Below are positions 7,645 to 16,103 of a stretch of DNA of 64,000 nucleotides, in pieces (position 1 is the stretch's first letter; each line of letters starts with the position of its first letter). The position numbers and the translations under genes are program-made. The stretch covers positions 496,001 through 560,000 of the forward strand of contig NZ_CP022579.1 in the NCBI RefSeq assembly GCF_008274805.1. Direction: 5' to 3'. A model generated the notes under the pieces. The model was not told where the DNA came from and did no database searches. It saw only the letters and a program-made list of their open reading frames with translations. This DNA comes from Oryzomicrobium terrae. GTDB lineage: Bacteria > Pseudomonadota > Gammaproteobacteria > Burkholderiales > Rhodocyclaceae.

Positions 7645-10600
7645 ATGCTTGCCAAAATCATCGACTGGTCCGGGCGGAACCGTTTCCTGGTTCTACTCGC
7701 GGCGCTCTTCATCGTCATCGCAGGCATTGTTGCCGTCCTGCGCACGCCCCTGGATGCCTTGCCTGATCTATCGGACGTCCAGGTCATCGTCTACACGGAG
7801 TATCCAGGCCAGGCGCCCCAGGTGGTAGAGGACCAGGTCACCTATCCCCTGACGACAGCCATGCTGTCGGTACCGAAGTCCAAGGTGGTGCGGGGCTTCT
7901 CCTTCTTTGGCGCCTCCTTTGTCTACATCATTTTCGAGGACGGCACCGATATCTACTGGGCCCGATCCCGGGTGCTCGAGTACCTGAATTTCGCCTCAGG
8001 CCGCATGCCCAAGGGAGTCACACCACAGATTGGTCCCGATGCTACGGGGGTAGGCTGGGTCTACCAGTACGCCCTGCTGGCTAAGGACAAGAATCTGGCT
8101 GAATTGCGTACCCTGCAAGACTGGTACGTCCGCTACCAACTCACCAAAGCGCACGGTGTGGCCGAGGTGGCCTCCATTGGCGGCTTTGTACAGACCTACC
8201 AGGTCACCGTGGATCCGGTGAAATTACGCGCCTATGGCATTCCCCTGGCCAAGGTGACCCAGGTCATTCGCGACTCGAATCGTGACGTTGGCGGACGTGT
8301 CGTTGAAATGGCCGAGACCGAGTACATGGTCCGTGGCAAAGGTTACCTGCGCGGTGCCAGTGACATTGAGAACCTTGTCGTCAAAAGCGATAAGGGCACC
8401 CCCGTCTTGATTCGGGATATCGCTCGGGTTGAACTGGCCCCGGACGAGCGGCGCGGCCTGACCGAACTCAACGGTGAAGGCGAAGTAGTGTCTGGGATCG
8501 CCATGGCGCGCTACGGCCAGAATGCTCTGGAGGTGATCCACAACCTCAAGGAGAAAATCGGTGAAATCTCCTCTGGGTTGCCCGACGGCGTCAGCATCCA
8601 GACGGTCTACGACCGCTCCGACCTTATCCATCGCGCCATCGAGACCCTGAAGCACACTCTGCTTGAGGAAAGCCTGATCGTCGCACTGGTATGCATAGTC
8701 TTCCTGTTGCACGTCCGCAGTGCCCTGGTGGCCATCCTGATGCTCCCGGTGGGCGTGCTGATTGCTTTCATCGCCATGCGCTTGCTGGGCATGAATTCCA
8801 ACCTGATGAGCCTGGGGGGGATCGCCATCGCTATCGGTGCCATGGTCGATGCGGCCATCGTCATGATCGAGAACGCGCACAAGCACCTGGAGCGCCTCAA
8901 GGAGGGGGAGTCACGCACTGAGGCGATGATTTCGGCATGCAAGGAAGTGGGCCCCGCCTTGTTCTTCTCGCTGCTGATCATCACTGTCTCATTCCTGCCG
9001 GTGTTCACCCTGGAATCTCAGGAGGGTCGCCTGTTCTCGCCGCTGGCCTATACCAAGACCTTCGCCATGGCCGGCGCGGCCTTCCTCTCGGTCACCCTGG
9101 TGCCTGTCCTGATGCTGCTGTTCATCCGCGGGCGGATCATGCCGGAGGCCAAGAATCCGGTGAATCGCTTCCTGATCTGGCTGTACCGACCGATCATCGC
9201 CGGGGTGATGCAGTGGAAGAAAACCACCATCGCTGTGGCTGTAGGAATCCTGGCATTGTCGATCTACCCGGCGTCCCGCCTGGGCTCTGAGTTCATGCCG
9301 ACCTTGAATGAGGGCTCGCTCCTTTATATGCCGGCCTCCCTGCCGGGGATGTCGATCACAAAAGCCGCCGAGTTGCTGCAGACTCAGAACAAGCTGATCA
9401 AGAGCTTCCCCGAAGTGGAATCGGTCTACGGCAAGGCTGGACGGGCAAATACCGCCACGGACCCCGCGCCGACGGAGATGTTCGAGACTGTGATCAACCT
9501 GAAGCCGGAATCGGAATGGCGTAAGGGCATGACCACCGACAAGCTCATCGCGGAAATGGACAAAGCGCTCCAATTCCCCGGCGTCTCCAACGCCTGGACC
9601 ATGCCGATCAAAGCGCGGATCGATATGCTGTCCACCGGTATCCGCACACCCATTGGCATCAAGGTGTTCGGTAAAGATCTTGCCGAGATGGAGCGTCTGG
9701 CTAAGGAAATCGAGGCCGTAGTAAAGACGGTCCCGGGGACTAGCTCCGCGTTTGCCGAGCGGATCACCGGTGGGTACTACCTGAACATCGAACCGGACCG
9801 CGAGCAACTGGCCCGCTACGGCCTCGGTGTCGGTGAATTGCAGGACGTGATCGGCACTGCGCTTGGTGGGGAAATGGTCACCACGACGGTCGAAGGCCGG
9901 GAGCGTTTCGGGGTGAATGTTCGCTACCCGCGGGAACTACGCTCCGATCCTCAGCAGATCGCCCGGGAAGTGCTGGTGCCAACACCGGATGGCGCCATGG
10001 TGCCGTTGGGGCAACTGGCGCGAGTCGAGGTTGCCCAGGGCGCCCCCGGCATTCGGACTGAGAATGCCCTGCTTTCCGCTTACATCTACGTAGATATCCG
10101 GGACCGGGATATCGGTAGCTATGTGGCGGAAGCCAGGCGTGTCGTCAATGAACAGGTCAAGTTTCCCGCTGGCTACTACGCGACCTGGAGCGGCCAATTT
10201 GAATCCATGGAGCGCGCCATCGAAAAGATGAAGATCGTGGTGCCGGTCACTCTCTTGATCATCTTCCTGCTCCTCTACCTGAACTTCAAACGCCTCACCG
10301 AAACCCTGATCGTCATGCTGTCGGTGCCCTTCGCCTTGGTTGGCGGTGTCTGGCTGATGTGGCTGCTTGGCTACAACCTGTCAGTGGCTGTCGCCGTGGG
10401 CTTCATCGCCCTGGCGGGGGTTGCCGCCGAAACCGGTGTGGTGATGCTGATCTACCTGGACCACGCCTGGGAAGGGATCAAGGAGCGGAGCCGTCTGGCT
10501 GGCCGCACACCAAGTGTTGCCGATCTCTACGAGGCTGTTATGGAAGGTGCCGTGGAGCGGGTCCGCCCTAAGATGATGACGGTGGTCGCCATCATGGCAG

Positions 10601-10770
10601 GCTTGCTTCCGATCATGTGGAGCACCGGCACGGGATCCGAGGTCATGAGCCGCATTGCAGCCCCCATGGTTGGGGGGATGATTTCCTCCACGGTACTGAC
10701 CCTGGCCGTAATTCCTGCGTTGTATGCCCTCATTAAGCAGTGGCGCCTGAATCGAGGTATTGAGCAATGA
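7645..10770 (+). CDS. cusA: Heavy-metal RND efflux pump, CusA/SilA type
   Basis: 1041 residues, full length for HME-RND pumps: 12 predicted TM helices and two large periplasmic loops. The TM4 motif GAMVDAAIVMIENAHK (about residues 400-415) is the monovalent-metal (Cu/Ag, HME4) version. Zn/Co pumps of the CzcA type carry an acidic DFG..DGA motif instead. Met residues in the porter region (for example FMPTLNEGSLLYMP) fit a methionine relay. It is the proton-driven inner-membrane part of the CusCBA complex. It starts 12 bases after cusB and overlaps the next cytochrome gene by four bases. Confidence 0.95.
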   Translation: MLAKIIDWSGRNRFLVLLAALFIVIAGIVAVLRTPLDALPDLSDVQVIVYTEYPGQAPQVVEDQVTYPLTTAMLSVPKSKVVRGFSFFGASFVYIIFEDGTDIYWARSRVLEYLNFASGRMPKGVTPQIGPDATGVGWVYQYALLAKDKNLAELRTLQDWYVRYQLTKAHGVAEVASIGGFVQTYQVTVDPVKLRAYGIPLAKVTQVIRDSNRDVGGRVVEMAETEYMVRGKGYLRGASDIENLVVKSDKGTPVLIRDIARVELAPDERRGLTELNGEGEVVSGIAMARYGQNALEVIHNLKEKIGEISSGLPDGVSIQTVYDRSDLIHRAIETLKHTLLEESLIVALVCIVFLLHVRSALVAILMLPVGVLIAFIAMRLLGMNSNLMSLGGIAIAIGAMVDAAIVMIENAHKHLERLKEGESRTEAMISACKEVGPALFFSLLIITVSFLPVFTLESQEGRLFSPLAYTKTFAMAGAAFLSVTLVPVLMLLFIRGRIMPEAKNPVNRFLIWLYRPIIAGVMQWKKTTIAVAVGILALSIYPASRLGSEFMPTLNEGSLLYMPASLPGMSITKAAELLQTQNKLIKSFPEVESVYGKAGRANTATDPAPTEMFETVINLKPESEWRKGMTTDKLIAEMDKALQFPGVSNAWTMPIKARIDMLSTGIRTPIGIKVFGKDLAEMERLAKEIEAVVKTVPGTSSAFAERITGGYYLNIEPDREQLARYGLGVGELQDVIGTALGGEMVTTTVEGRERFGVNVRYPRELRSDPQQIAREVLVPTPDGAMVPLGQLARVEVAQGAPGIRTENALLSAYIYVDIRDRDIGSYVAEARRVVNEQVKFPAGYYATWSGQFESMERAIEKMKIVVPVTLLIIFLLLYLNFKRLTETLIVMLSVPFALVGGVWLMWLLGYNLSVAVAVGFIALAGVAAETGVVMLIYLDHAWEGIKERSRLAGRTPSVADLYEAVMEGAVERVRPKMMTVVAIMAGLLPIMWSTGTGSEVMSRIAAPMVGGMISSTVLTLAVIPALYALIKQWRLNRGIEQ

Positions 10771-11174
10771 CACAGCAACAACATTCCCTCCGCCGGCTAC
10801 GCTGGTTCAGGCTCGGCCTCCTTCTGATGGCGATGCTGGGACAAGGGGCCTGGGCGCAGTCGTATGCCGTGCCCAAACCTAGCCCAGGATTGATGCCGAA
10901 CCCCGGAGTGGGGAAAGGGCTTTATGGAAAATTCTGCGCCAGTTGCCATGGCGTCGATTTGCAGGGATCCGCCAAGGGCCCACCGTTTCTGCACAAGATC
11001 TACGAGCCCGCGCACCACGGCGATGCAGCGTTCCAACTGGCGGCGAAGAATGGGGTCCGTGCCCATCACTGGACATTTGGTGACATGGCGCCGATCCCTC
11101 TAGTTTCTCCAGATGAGGTGGCCCATATCACCGCCTATGTTCGCGTGGAGCAACGCAAGGTAGGTATCCAGTAA
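10767..11174 (+). CDS. Periplasmic c-type cytochrome
   Basis: 135 residues: a signal peptide ending GAWA (residue 30), one haem site CASCH (57-61) and a likely distal ligand M107 in FGDMAPIP. A HH pair at 83-84 and another at 100-101 are exposed metal-ligand candidates. The fold is a short class I cytochrome c (cytochrome_CBB3/c-type domain). ATGA coupling to cusA and a 9-base gap to the ATPase gene place it inside the efflux operon. Its job is unknown. It is the second cytochrome in this cluster and is unrelated to the first outside the haem site. Confidence 0.87.
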   Translation: MTQQQHSLRRLRWFRLGLLLMAMLGQGAWAQSYAVPKPSPGLMPNPGVGKGLYGKFCASCHGVDLQGSAKGPPFLHKIYEPAHHGDAAFQLAAKNGVRAHHWTFGDMAPIPLVSPDEVAHITAYVRVEQRKVGIQ

Positions 11175-11183
11175 GGAGCAGTC

Positions 11184-13511
11184 ATGAGCGCAGACCATGT
11201 ACACCACGAGGGGCGGCATCATTCACCCCTTCCGTCGAAAGCGGTGATTGATCCGGTTTGCGGCATGACGGTGAAGCCGGAATCGCCTCATGAGTCCTGG
11301 TTGGACGGCACGTTGCACCGCTTCTGCAGCAGCAAGTGCAAGGGTAAGTTCGATGCGGACCCCGGGCATTATCTCCACCCGGTGCCGGATGTGGCGGTAG
11401 AGAATCTTCCGGCAGGAACCGAGTACGTCTGTCCGATGCACCCGGAGGTCCGCCAGCCGGGACCGGGCACTTGCCCGAAGTGCGGTATGACCTTAGAGCC
11501 AGTCCTTCCCAACCTTGAGGAAGGAGAAGACAACGCCGAATACCATGACTTCCGTCGGCGCTTCTGGGCCACCTTGCCCCTGTCCATCATCGTGGTGGCG
11601 CTCGCAATGGCCGGGCACCGCCTCGAAATGCTCCCGGTCACCCTAAGGACCTGGGCAGAACTGATCCTCAGCCTCCCCATTGTCCTCTGGGCAGGTAACC
11701 CATTCTTCGTCCGTGGTTGGCAGTCCGTTGTTCAGCGCAGCCCAAACATGTGGACCTTGATTGGCCTGGGGACCGGCGCCGCCTTCCTCTACAGCGTGGT
11801 GGCCACCTTTGCTCCGGGCATTTTCCCAGAATCATTCCGTGCCCATGGCCGGATTGGCGTTTATTTCGAAGCAGCCGCGGTAATCATCTCCCTCACCCTG
11901 CTGGGCCAGATGCTGGAATTGCGAGCTCGCTCGCAGACCTCTGCGGCCATCAAGTCCTTGCTCGGCCTCGCGCCGAAGACGGCGCGGCGGATCAATTCTG
12001 ATGGCGGAGAAGAAGACATCCCGCTCACGCATGTTCATGTTGGGGATCTCCTGCGTATCCGTCCCGGGGAGAAGGTGCCGGTGGATGGGGTAGTTACCGA
12101 AGGCTCCAGCGCCATTGACGAATCGATGCTGACGGGGGAGCCTCTGCCGGTCACCAAACGCCCAGGGGACAAGGTTATCGGCGCCACCATCAACACCTCG
12201 GGCAGCCTGGTGATGCGCTCGGAAAAAATCGGCGCCCAAACCATGCTGGCCCAGATTGTCCAGATGGTCGCCCAGGCCCAGCGTTCCAAGGCTCCCATGC
12301 AGCGCCTGGCCGACGTGGTGGCGGGCTACTTTGTCGTGGTGGTGGTACTGATCGCCCTAGCGAGCTTCTTGGCCTGGGGGTTGTTGGGCGGTCCGCAGGG
12401 CTGGGTGTTCGGCCTGATCAACGGGGTGGCCGTGCTGATCATCGCCTGTCCCTGCGCCTTGGGGTTGGCCACTCCTATGTCGATCATGGTGTCCACGGGC
12501 AAAGCCGCCACCCAGGGGGTACTGTTTCGTGACGCCGCCGCCATCGAGCGTCTGCGTGACATCGACACCCTGATCGTGGACAAGACCGGCACCTTGACCG
12601 AAGGGCGCCCTGCCTTCCAGACCGCCATCCCAGTCCCGGGCATCGACCGGGACGAGGTACTCCGCCTTGCTGCCAGTCTGGATCAAGGCAGTGAGCATCC
12701 CCTGGCCGATGCCATCGTGCGAGCGGCACGAGGGCAAGGGCTCGCCCTCGACAAGGTCGAGGGATTCGAGTCTGCGACAGGAATTGGTGTCCGAGGGGTG
12801 GTTGCTGGAAAGCGCTTGGCTCTAGGGAATGGTGCCTTGATGGCACAGGACGGCGTGGTGGTCGAATCGTTGCGGGACGAGGCGGAAACCCTTCGGCGCT
12901 CGGGTGCGAGCGTCATGCACCTGGCCGCCGACGGTGTGCTGATGGGGTTGCTTGCCGTTGCTGACCCGGTCAAGTCCAGCACGCCGGAGGCGCTGGCCGT
13001 CTTGCGCCAGAGCGGCCTGCGGGTCGTCATGGCAACGGGAGACGGCCTTACCACCGCCCGCGCCGTCGGCGATCAATTGGGCATTGACGAGGTTCACGGC
13101 GAAGTGAAGCCTGCAGACAAGCTGGCGCTGGTTGAGCGCCTCCAGGCAGAGGGCCGGGTGGTGGCGATGGCCGGTGATGGCATCAACGACGCTCCGGCCT
13201 TGGCCAAGGCTGATGTTGGGATTGCAATGGGAACCGGGACAGATGTGGCGATGAACAGCGCCCAGGTCACCCTGGTGAAGGGGGATTTGCGCGGCATCGC
13301 TCGGGCACGCCAACTGTCGACGGCGACAGTGCGCAACATGCGACAAAACCTGGCATTCGCCTTTCTCTATAACGCACTGGGGGTGCCAATCGCGGCGGGC
13401 ATCCTGTACCCCTCATTCGGTTTGGTGCTTTCTCCCATTATCGCCGCCGCTGCGATGAGCCTTTCTTCGGTGAGTGTCGTGGGAAACGCGTTACGTCTGC
13501 GAGGTGTCTGA
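11184..13511 (+). CDS. copA: Copper/silver P1B-type ATPase with YHS and HMBD domains
   Basis: 775 residues. The N-terminus has no CxxC HMA domain. It carries a YHS domain (about 19-66: [10 protein letters not shown] and [13 protein letters not shown]) and a heavy-metal-binding domain (80-106: [10 protein letters not shown] and [12 protein letters not shown]). Then come the membrane helices, the actuator loop (LTGEP), the CPC ion site in [13 protein letters not shown] (about residue 420), DKTGT (about 466), the HP site in SEHPLADA and [10 protein letters not shown]. This layout is that of SilP/CopB-like pumps, and export of Cu(I)/Ag(I) from the cytoplasm is expected. It follows AAGGAG and is the last gene of the cusF-C-B-A unit. 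Confidence 0.93.
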   Translation: MSADHVHHEGRHHSPLPSKAVIDPVCGMTVKPESPHESWLDGTLHRFCSSKCKGKFDADPGHYLHPVPDVAVENLPAGTEYVCPMHPEVRQPGPGTCPKCGMTLEPVLPNLEEGEDNAEYHDFRRRFWATLPLSIIVVALAMAGHRLEMLPVTLRTWAELILSLPIVLWAGNPFFVRGWQSVVQRSPNMWTLIGLGTGAAFLYSVVATFAPGIFPESFRAHGRIGVYFEAAAVIISLTLLGQMLELRARSQTSAAIKSLLGLAPKTARRINSDGGEEDIPLTHVHVGDLLRIRPGEKVPVDGVVTEGSSAIDESMLTGEPLPVTKRPGDKVIGATINTSGSLVMRSEKIGAQTMLAQIVQMVAQAQRSKAPMQRLADVVAGYFVVVVVLIALASFLAWGLLGGPQGWVFGLINGVAVLIIACPCALGLATPMSIMVSTGKAATQGVLFRDAAAIERLRDIDTLIVDKTGTLTEGRPAFQTAIPVPGIDRDEVLRLAASLDQGSEHPLADAIVRAARGQGLALDKVEGFESATGIGVRGVVAGKRLALGNGALMAQDGVVVESLRDEAETLRRSGASVMHLAADGVLMGLLAVADPVKSSTPEALAVLRQSGLRVVMATGDGLTTARAVGDQLGIDEVHGEVKPADKLALVERLQAEGRVVAMAGDGINDAPALAKADVGIAMGTGTDVAMNSAQVTLVKGDLRGIARARQLSTATVRNMRQNLAFAFLYNALGVPIAAGILYPSFGLVLSPIIAAAAMSLSSVSVVGNALRLRGV

Positions 13512-13542
13512 TTATTTCGGGACCCGGACGGTACCGAATTCG

Positions 13543-13560
13543 TCTGACAGAAATGTAATC
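13543..13560. promoter_or_regulatory. Putative CusR/CopR box 3 (before the small secreted peptide)
   Basis: TCTGACAGAAATGTAATC matches box 2 at its last 12 bases and keeps the GTAATC arm, while the left arm is degenerate (TCTGAC). It lies 99 bp before the gene at 13659 and after the ATPase stop. It marks a third unit probably under CusR. Confidence 0.6.
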
Positions 13561-13658
13561 GTTGCGTCATGTTTGTGACGGTCAGACGTAACCATGCTTA
13601 GTGTGTCTGCCCCTCTTTTACAGAAGGTCAGCGCTCAACTCACCTTGGGAGATCCGTC

Positions 13659-13919
13659 ATGAAACTGTCTGCTACCCTCGCCACTGCTGCCTTTCTTGCT
13701 ACCTCTGCCATCGCCTTGGGGGCGCACGCCGCCGAAGGCGACAAACCCATGGGAGCCGACGCGCCCATGATGTCTCCAGACAAGGGAATGGACATGAAGC
13801 ACCACTCCCATGTCGAAGATAAGACGGGTGTGCCGCAGAAGCCGGTCCCCAAACCTGAGGAGCAAAAGCGCAAGACGCCGGCGAAAGACAAGCACTACCA
13901 CCCGCGCGACGGCAAGTAA
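13659..13919 (+). CDS. Small secreted Met/His-rich protein
   Basis: 86 residues: a signal peptide to about residue 24 (GAHA), then a mature part of about 62 residues with clustered Met and His (MGADAPMMSPDKGMDMKHHSH) and a basic Pro/Lys tail. There is no fold to predict and the protein is probably disordered. Soft Met and His ligands suggest binding of Cu or Ag in the periplasm, comparable in role (not in sequence) to SilE/PcoE. It is preceded by a CusR-like box and is the first gene of the 13.6-14.9 kb group. Confidence 0.75.
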   Translation: MKLSATLATAAFLATSAIALGAHAAEGDKPMGADAPMMSPDKGMDMKHHSHVEDKTGVPQKPVPKPEEQKRKTPAKDKHYHPRDGK

Positions 13920-14000
13920 TGCCTCGAGAGGGGGCTCTGGTATTGCTAGCCCCCTTCCCTGATGCAGACGGCCTCCCGCGTTTATGTACCAGGAGTAGTC

Positions 14001-14252
14001 ATGTCCGGTGAACATGAGTCTCAGCCCAATGGCGATCAGAAGCACGACCATCGGGGAGTCGTATGGGTCTGGTGGGTCTTTGCGGCTATTGCTGCCTTTT
14101 ACCTATTCACGGAACACCACGCCCATCTTTTCGGCATCTTGCCCTATTTGCTCTTTCTGGCCTGTCCGCTGATGCACTTCTTCATGCATCGCCACCATGG
14201 ACACCACCCACAAGACTCTCAGAGTTCGAAGAGAGATGATCATGAGCACTGA
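14001..14252 (+). CDS. DUF2933-type small membrane protein
   Basis: 83 residues: a charged His-containing N-terminus, two hydrophobic segments (about 21-36 and 44-60) and a C-terminus packed with His ([11 protein letters not shown]). The ATG at 14001 follows AGGAG at 5 bases. DUF2933 proteins are often found beside copper/silver resistance genes, but no function is established. It overlaps the following ICMT-like gene by 11 bases, so the two are co-translated. Confidence 0.8.
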   Translation: MSGEHESQPNGDQKHDHRGVVWVWWVFAAIAAFYLFTEHHAHLFGILPYLLFLACPLMHFFMHRHHGHHPQDSQSSKRDDHEH

Positions 14253-14898
14253 GACGGGAGACTATGGCTTGTGGGCCCTGGTGGCATTGAATTCGGCGTT
14301 TTTTATCTTTTTTGCCGCCAGCTTCTTTAAGCCACGCACGAGCCAGGATTGGCGCACGTTTGGCTTGTTTTCGGCTTTTATCGTGGCGCTCTTTACCGAG
14401 ATGTACGGTTTCCCGCTGACCATCTATCTGCTGTCAGGTTGGCTGTCCAAGCACTTTCCCGGCATCAACCCATTTTCACATGATGCCGGTCACCTTCTCG
14501 AACTGATGTTTGGATGGAAGTCTAACCCCCACTGGGGGCCTTTCCATCTCCTGTCGACACTTTTTATCTTCGGCGGATTCTGGCTACTCGTTAAGGCCTG
14601 GCCAGTGCTTTACAGTGCCCAGCGTCACCATTGCATGGCTAATCAGGGACCCTATGCCCGGGTTCGGCACCCTCAATATTTGGCTTTTATTATCATCATG
14701 GTGGGGTTTCTCTTGCAATGGCCTACCCTTCTGACACTCATCCTATTTCCAATTCTAGTAATCACATATATGCGCTTGGCAAAAAAGGAAGAGGATGAAG
14801 CGTTGAAAGAATTTGGAGAGGAGTATAGGAGTTACATGCAATCCACTCCAGCTTGGTTCCCAAGAAAAGGGCGGCCTCCTTCTGTCGGAATGCAATAA
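14242..14898 (+). CDS. Isoprenylcysteine carboxyl methyltransferase-like membrane protein
   Basis: 218 residues with about five hydrophobic segments. The C-terminal PEMT/ICMT signature is clear: [15 protein letters not shown], then [21 protein letters not shown]. These form the SAM-binding site in the family. Bacterial members have no prenylated protein substrate known, and lipid or small-molecule methylation is possible. The start could be 14236 or 14242. It ends the island's plus-strand genes, with a strong terminator directly after. Such genes recur in metal islands, so a link to metal stress is plausible but unproven. Confidence 0.8.
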   Translation: MSTETGDYGLWALVALNSAFFIFFAASFFKPRTSQDWRTFGLFSAFIVALFTEMYGFPLTIYLLSGWLSKHFPGINPFSHDAGHLLELMFGWKSNPHWGPFHLLSTLFIFGGFWLLVKAWPVLYSAQRHHCMANQGPYARVRHPQYLAFIIIMVGFLLQWPTLLTLILFPILVITYMRLAKKEEDEALKEFGEEYRSYMQSTPAWFPRKGRPPSVGMQ

Positions 14899-14910
14899 AT
14901 AAAGATAAAA

Positions 14911-14941
14911 CAATGGGCCTCGTCGGGGCCCATTGTTTTTA
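14911..14941 (+). terminator. Strong rho-independent terminator after the ICMT-like gene
   Basis: Stem CAATGGGCC / GGCCCATTG (9 bp, 7-base loop) followed by TTTTT, 12 bases after the stop codon. On the other strand an A/T-rich flank could also serve the converging CzcE-like gene. Confidence 0.88.
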
Positions 14942-14967
14942 TACATTCTTGGATTTTTTGAAACCCA

Positions 14968-15360
14968 TTAGCCGCCTTGATAGGCAGGGTTCTCAGCCAC
15001 ATAGACCATAATGTTCTCTGCGCCAGGGATGATTTTGGACAGCGGGAAAACTTGAAGTCCAAGAGTGTCGAAGAACCAGGTCACAGATTTGTCGCCGACC
15101 TTGATTTCAACCGTCTCCAAGCGAGTTACGTTCAGGTATTTCGTTTCATCCGTCACCGTCACAGCTCGGTGTGCAGGGGCAGAAACGGCGTAACCCTCGG
15201 GTTGTTGCTGGTTAGCTGGGGCTTGGGCGCTCTGCTCGCCGACATGAGATAGCCAATGGAAGGTACTAGCCTCAGAACTATCTTCATGTGCAAGAGCATT
15301 GGTGGCCCCCCCAATGGCGAAGATTGCGGTAACTAAATATTTCATTGTTTGAGCTTTCAT
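14968..15360 (-). CDS. CzcE-like periplasmic metal-binding protein
   Basis: 130 residues: a signal peptide to NALA (about residue 24), then a beta-rich domain with TKYLNVTRLETVEIKVGDKS and WFFDTLGLQVFPLSKI. This is the CzcE family pattern, and CzcE binds Cu(II) in the periplasm. GGAG six bases before ATG 15360 supports this start over 15372 or 15345. It is the only non-regulatory gene of the metal cluster on the minus strand and converges on the ICMT-like gene. No CusR-like box is seen upstream, so its control may differ. Confidence 0.8.
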   Translation of the reverse strand: MKAQTMKYLVTAIFAIGGATNALAHEDSSEASTFHWLSHVGEQSAQAPANQQQPEGYAVSAPAHRAVTVTDETKYLNVTRLETVEIKVGDKSVTWFFDTLGLQVFPLSKIIPGAENIMVYVAENPAYQGG

Positions 15361-15687
15361 GGGGGTCTCCATATGAAGTAAGCGTGTGTATGTGAAATTG
15401 AATCAACTTGTCACGCACAAATCATAGAAGCCAGCGCCCCACAAAAACATTGCTTAAAAATTACAGTTTGGAAAAAAACAATTGAATCCTAACGGTGGTG
15501 TAAGAATTGAATTAACTATTCCATCTTGGCGCAGATTTGATAATGACTTGAATTCCTCGCTTAGATTTACGGCATAGCTATGAATCCAAGCGACAAAAGC
15601 TACTGAGCAAGGATCTGCGCTACTTTACAAAGCTGGCGACTACCGGTGGAGACAACGAAGACCACTCAATGAGTGCCCTTCGTCTTG
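15361..15687. other. AT-rich non-coding border of the metal island
   Basis: No credible gene in 327 bp. It holds the CzcE-like gene's leader (15361-15430, with GGAGACCCCC) and a distinctly AT-rich stretch (15450-15560). A sharp return to GC-rich sequence follows at about 15690. No tRNA, integrase site or clear repeat of the tnsA-side sequences is recognisable. The composition break suggests that the island ends here. Confidence 0.5.
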
Positions 15688-15689
15688 TC
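15651..15689 (-). terminator. Hairpin directly after the chrA fragment
   Basis: Nested arms ACGAAG/CTTCGT (15655-15660, 15678-15683) and CACTCA/TGAGTG (15663-15668, 15670-15675) start at the chrA stop. There is no T-run after it, so it is a weak terminator, probably the original chrA one. Confidence 0.5.
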
Positions 15690-16029
15690 AGTGGTGCATC
15701 AGCGGATACAGAGCCAGCCCGATGGCGGCGGCCGCTATAACGATGACCGGCTCCTGGAGCTTCTTGAACTTCCACAGCAGGGCCGTGGTGCCGATGGCCA
15801 GCAGGGCCGTGGGGAGGTCGGTAATCGAGCGCTGGGCGATGACGATCACGGAGCCCGTGATGGCGCCGACCGCCGCCGCCGTGATGCCATCGACGAAGGC
15901 GACGATGCCAGGCCGCTTACCGTACTTCTTGAAATAGGGCGCCGGGATGATGGTGAACAGGTAACACGGCAGGAAGGTTCCCAAGGCCGCCACGCAGGCC
16001 CCGGGCAGCCCCGCCACCAGGTACTCCAT
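15688..16029 (-). pseudogene. chrA: C-terminal fragment of a chromate transporter (ChrA)
   Basis: 113 residues beginning EYLVAGLPGACVAALGTFLP and containing IPAPYFKKYGKRPGIVAFVD, typical of the last third of one CHR domain. Short-chain ChrA proteins have about 180-200 residues and long ones about 400. The N-terminal helices with the GPG motif are absent. The frame opens at an ATG that seems newly created, and only 74 bp separate it from amtB. The 5' part was therefore lost on the amtB side by deletion. It is probably non-functional. A CTCCAT/ATGGAG hairpin covers the first codon. Confidence 0.8.
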
Positions 16030-16103
16030 TGTTTTGATGGAGTTTCAAGACTTTTTGTGTCATTTCAAGAAACTATTGTCCGGAAACATTCCTATCACCG
16101 ATA

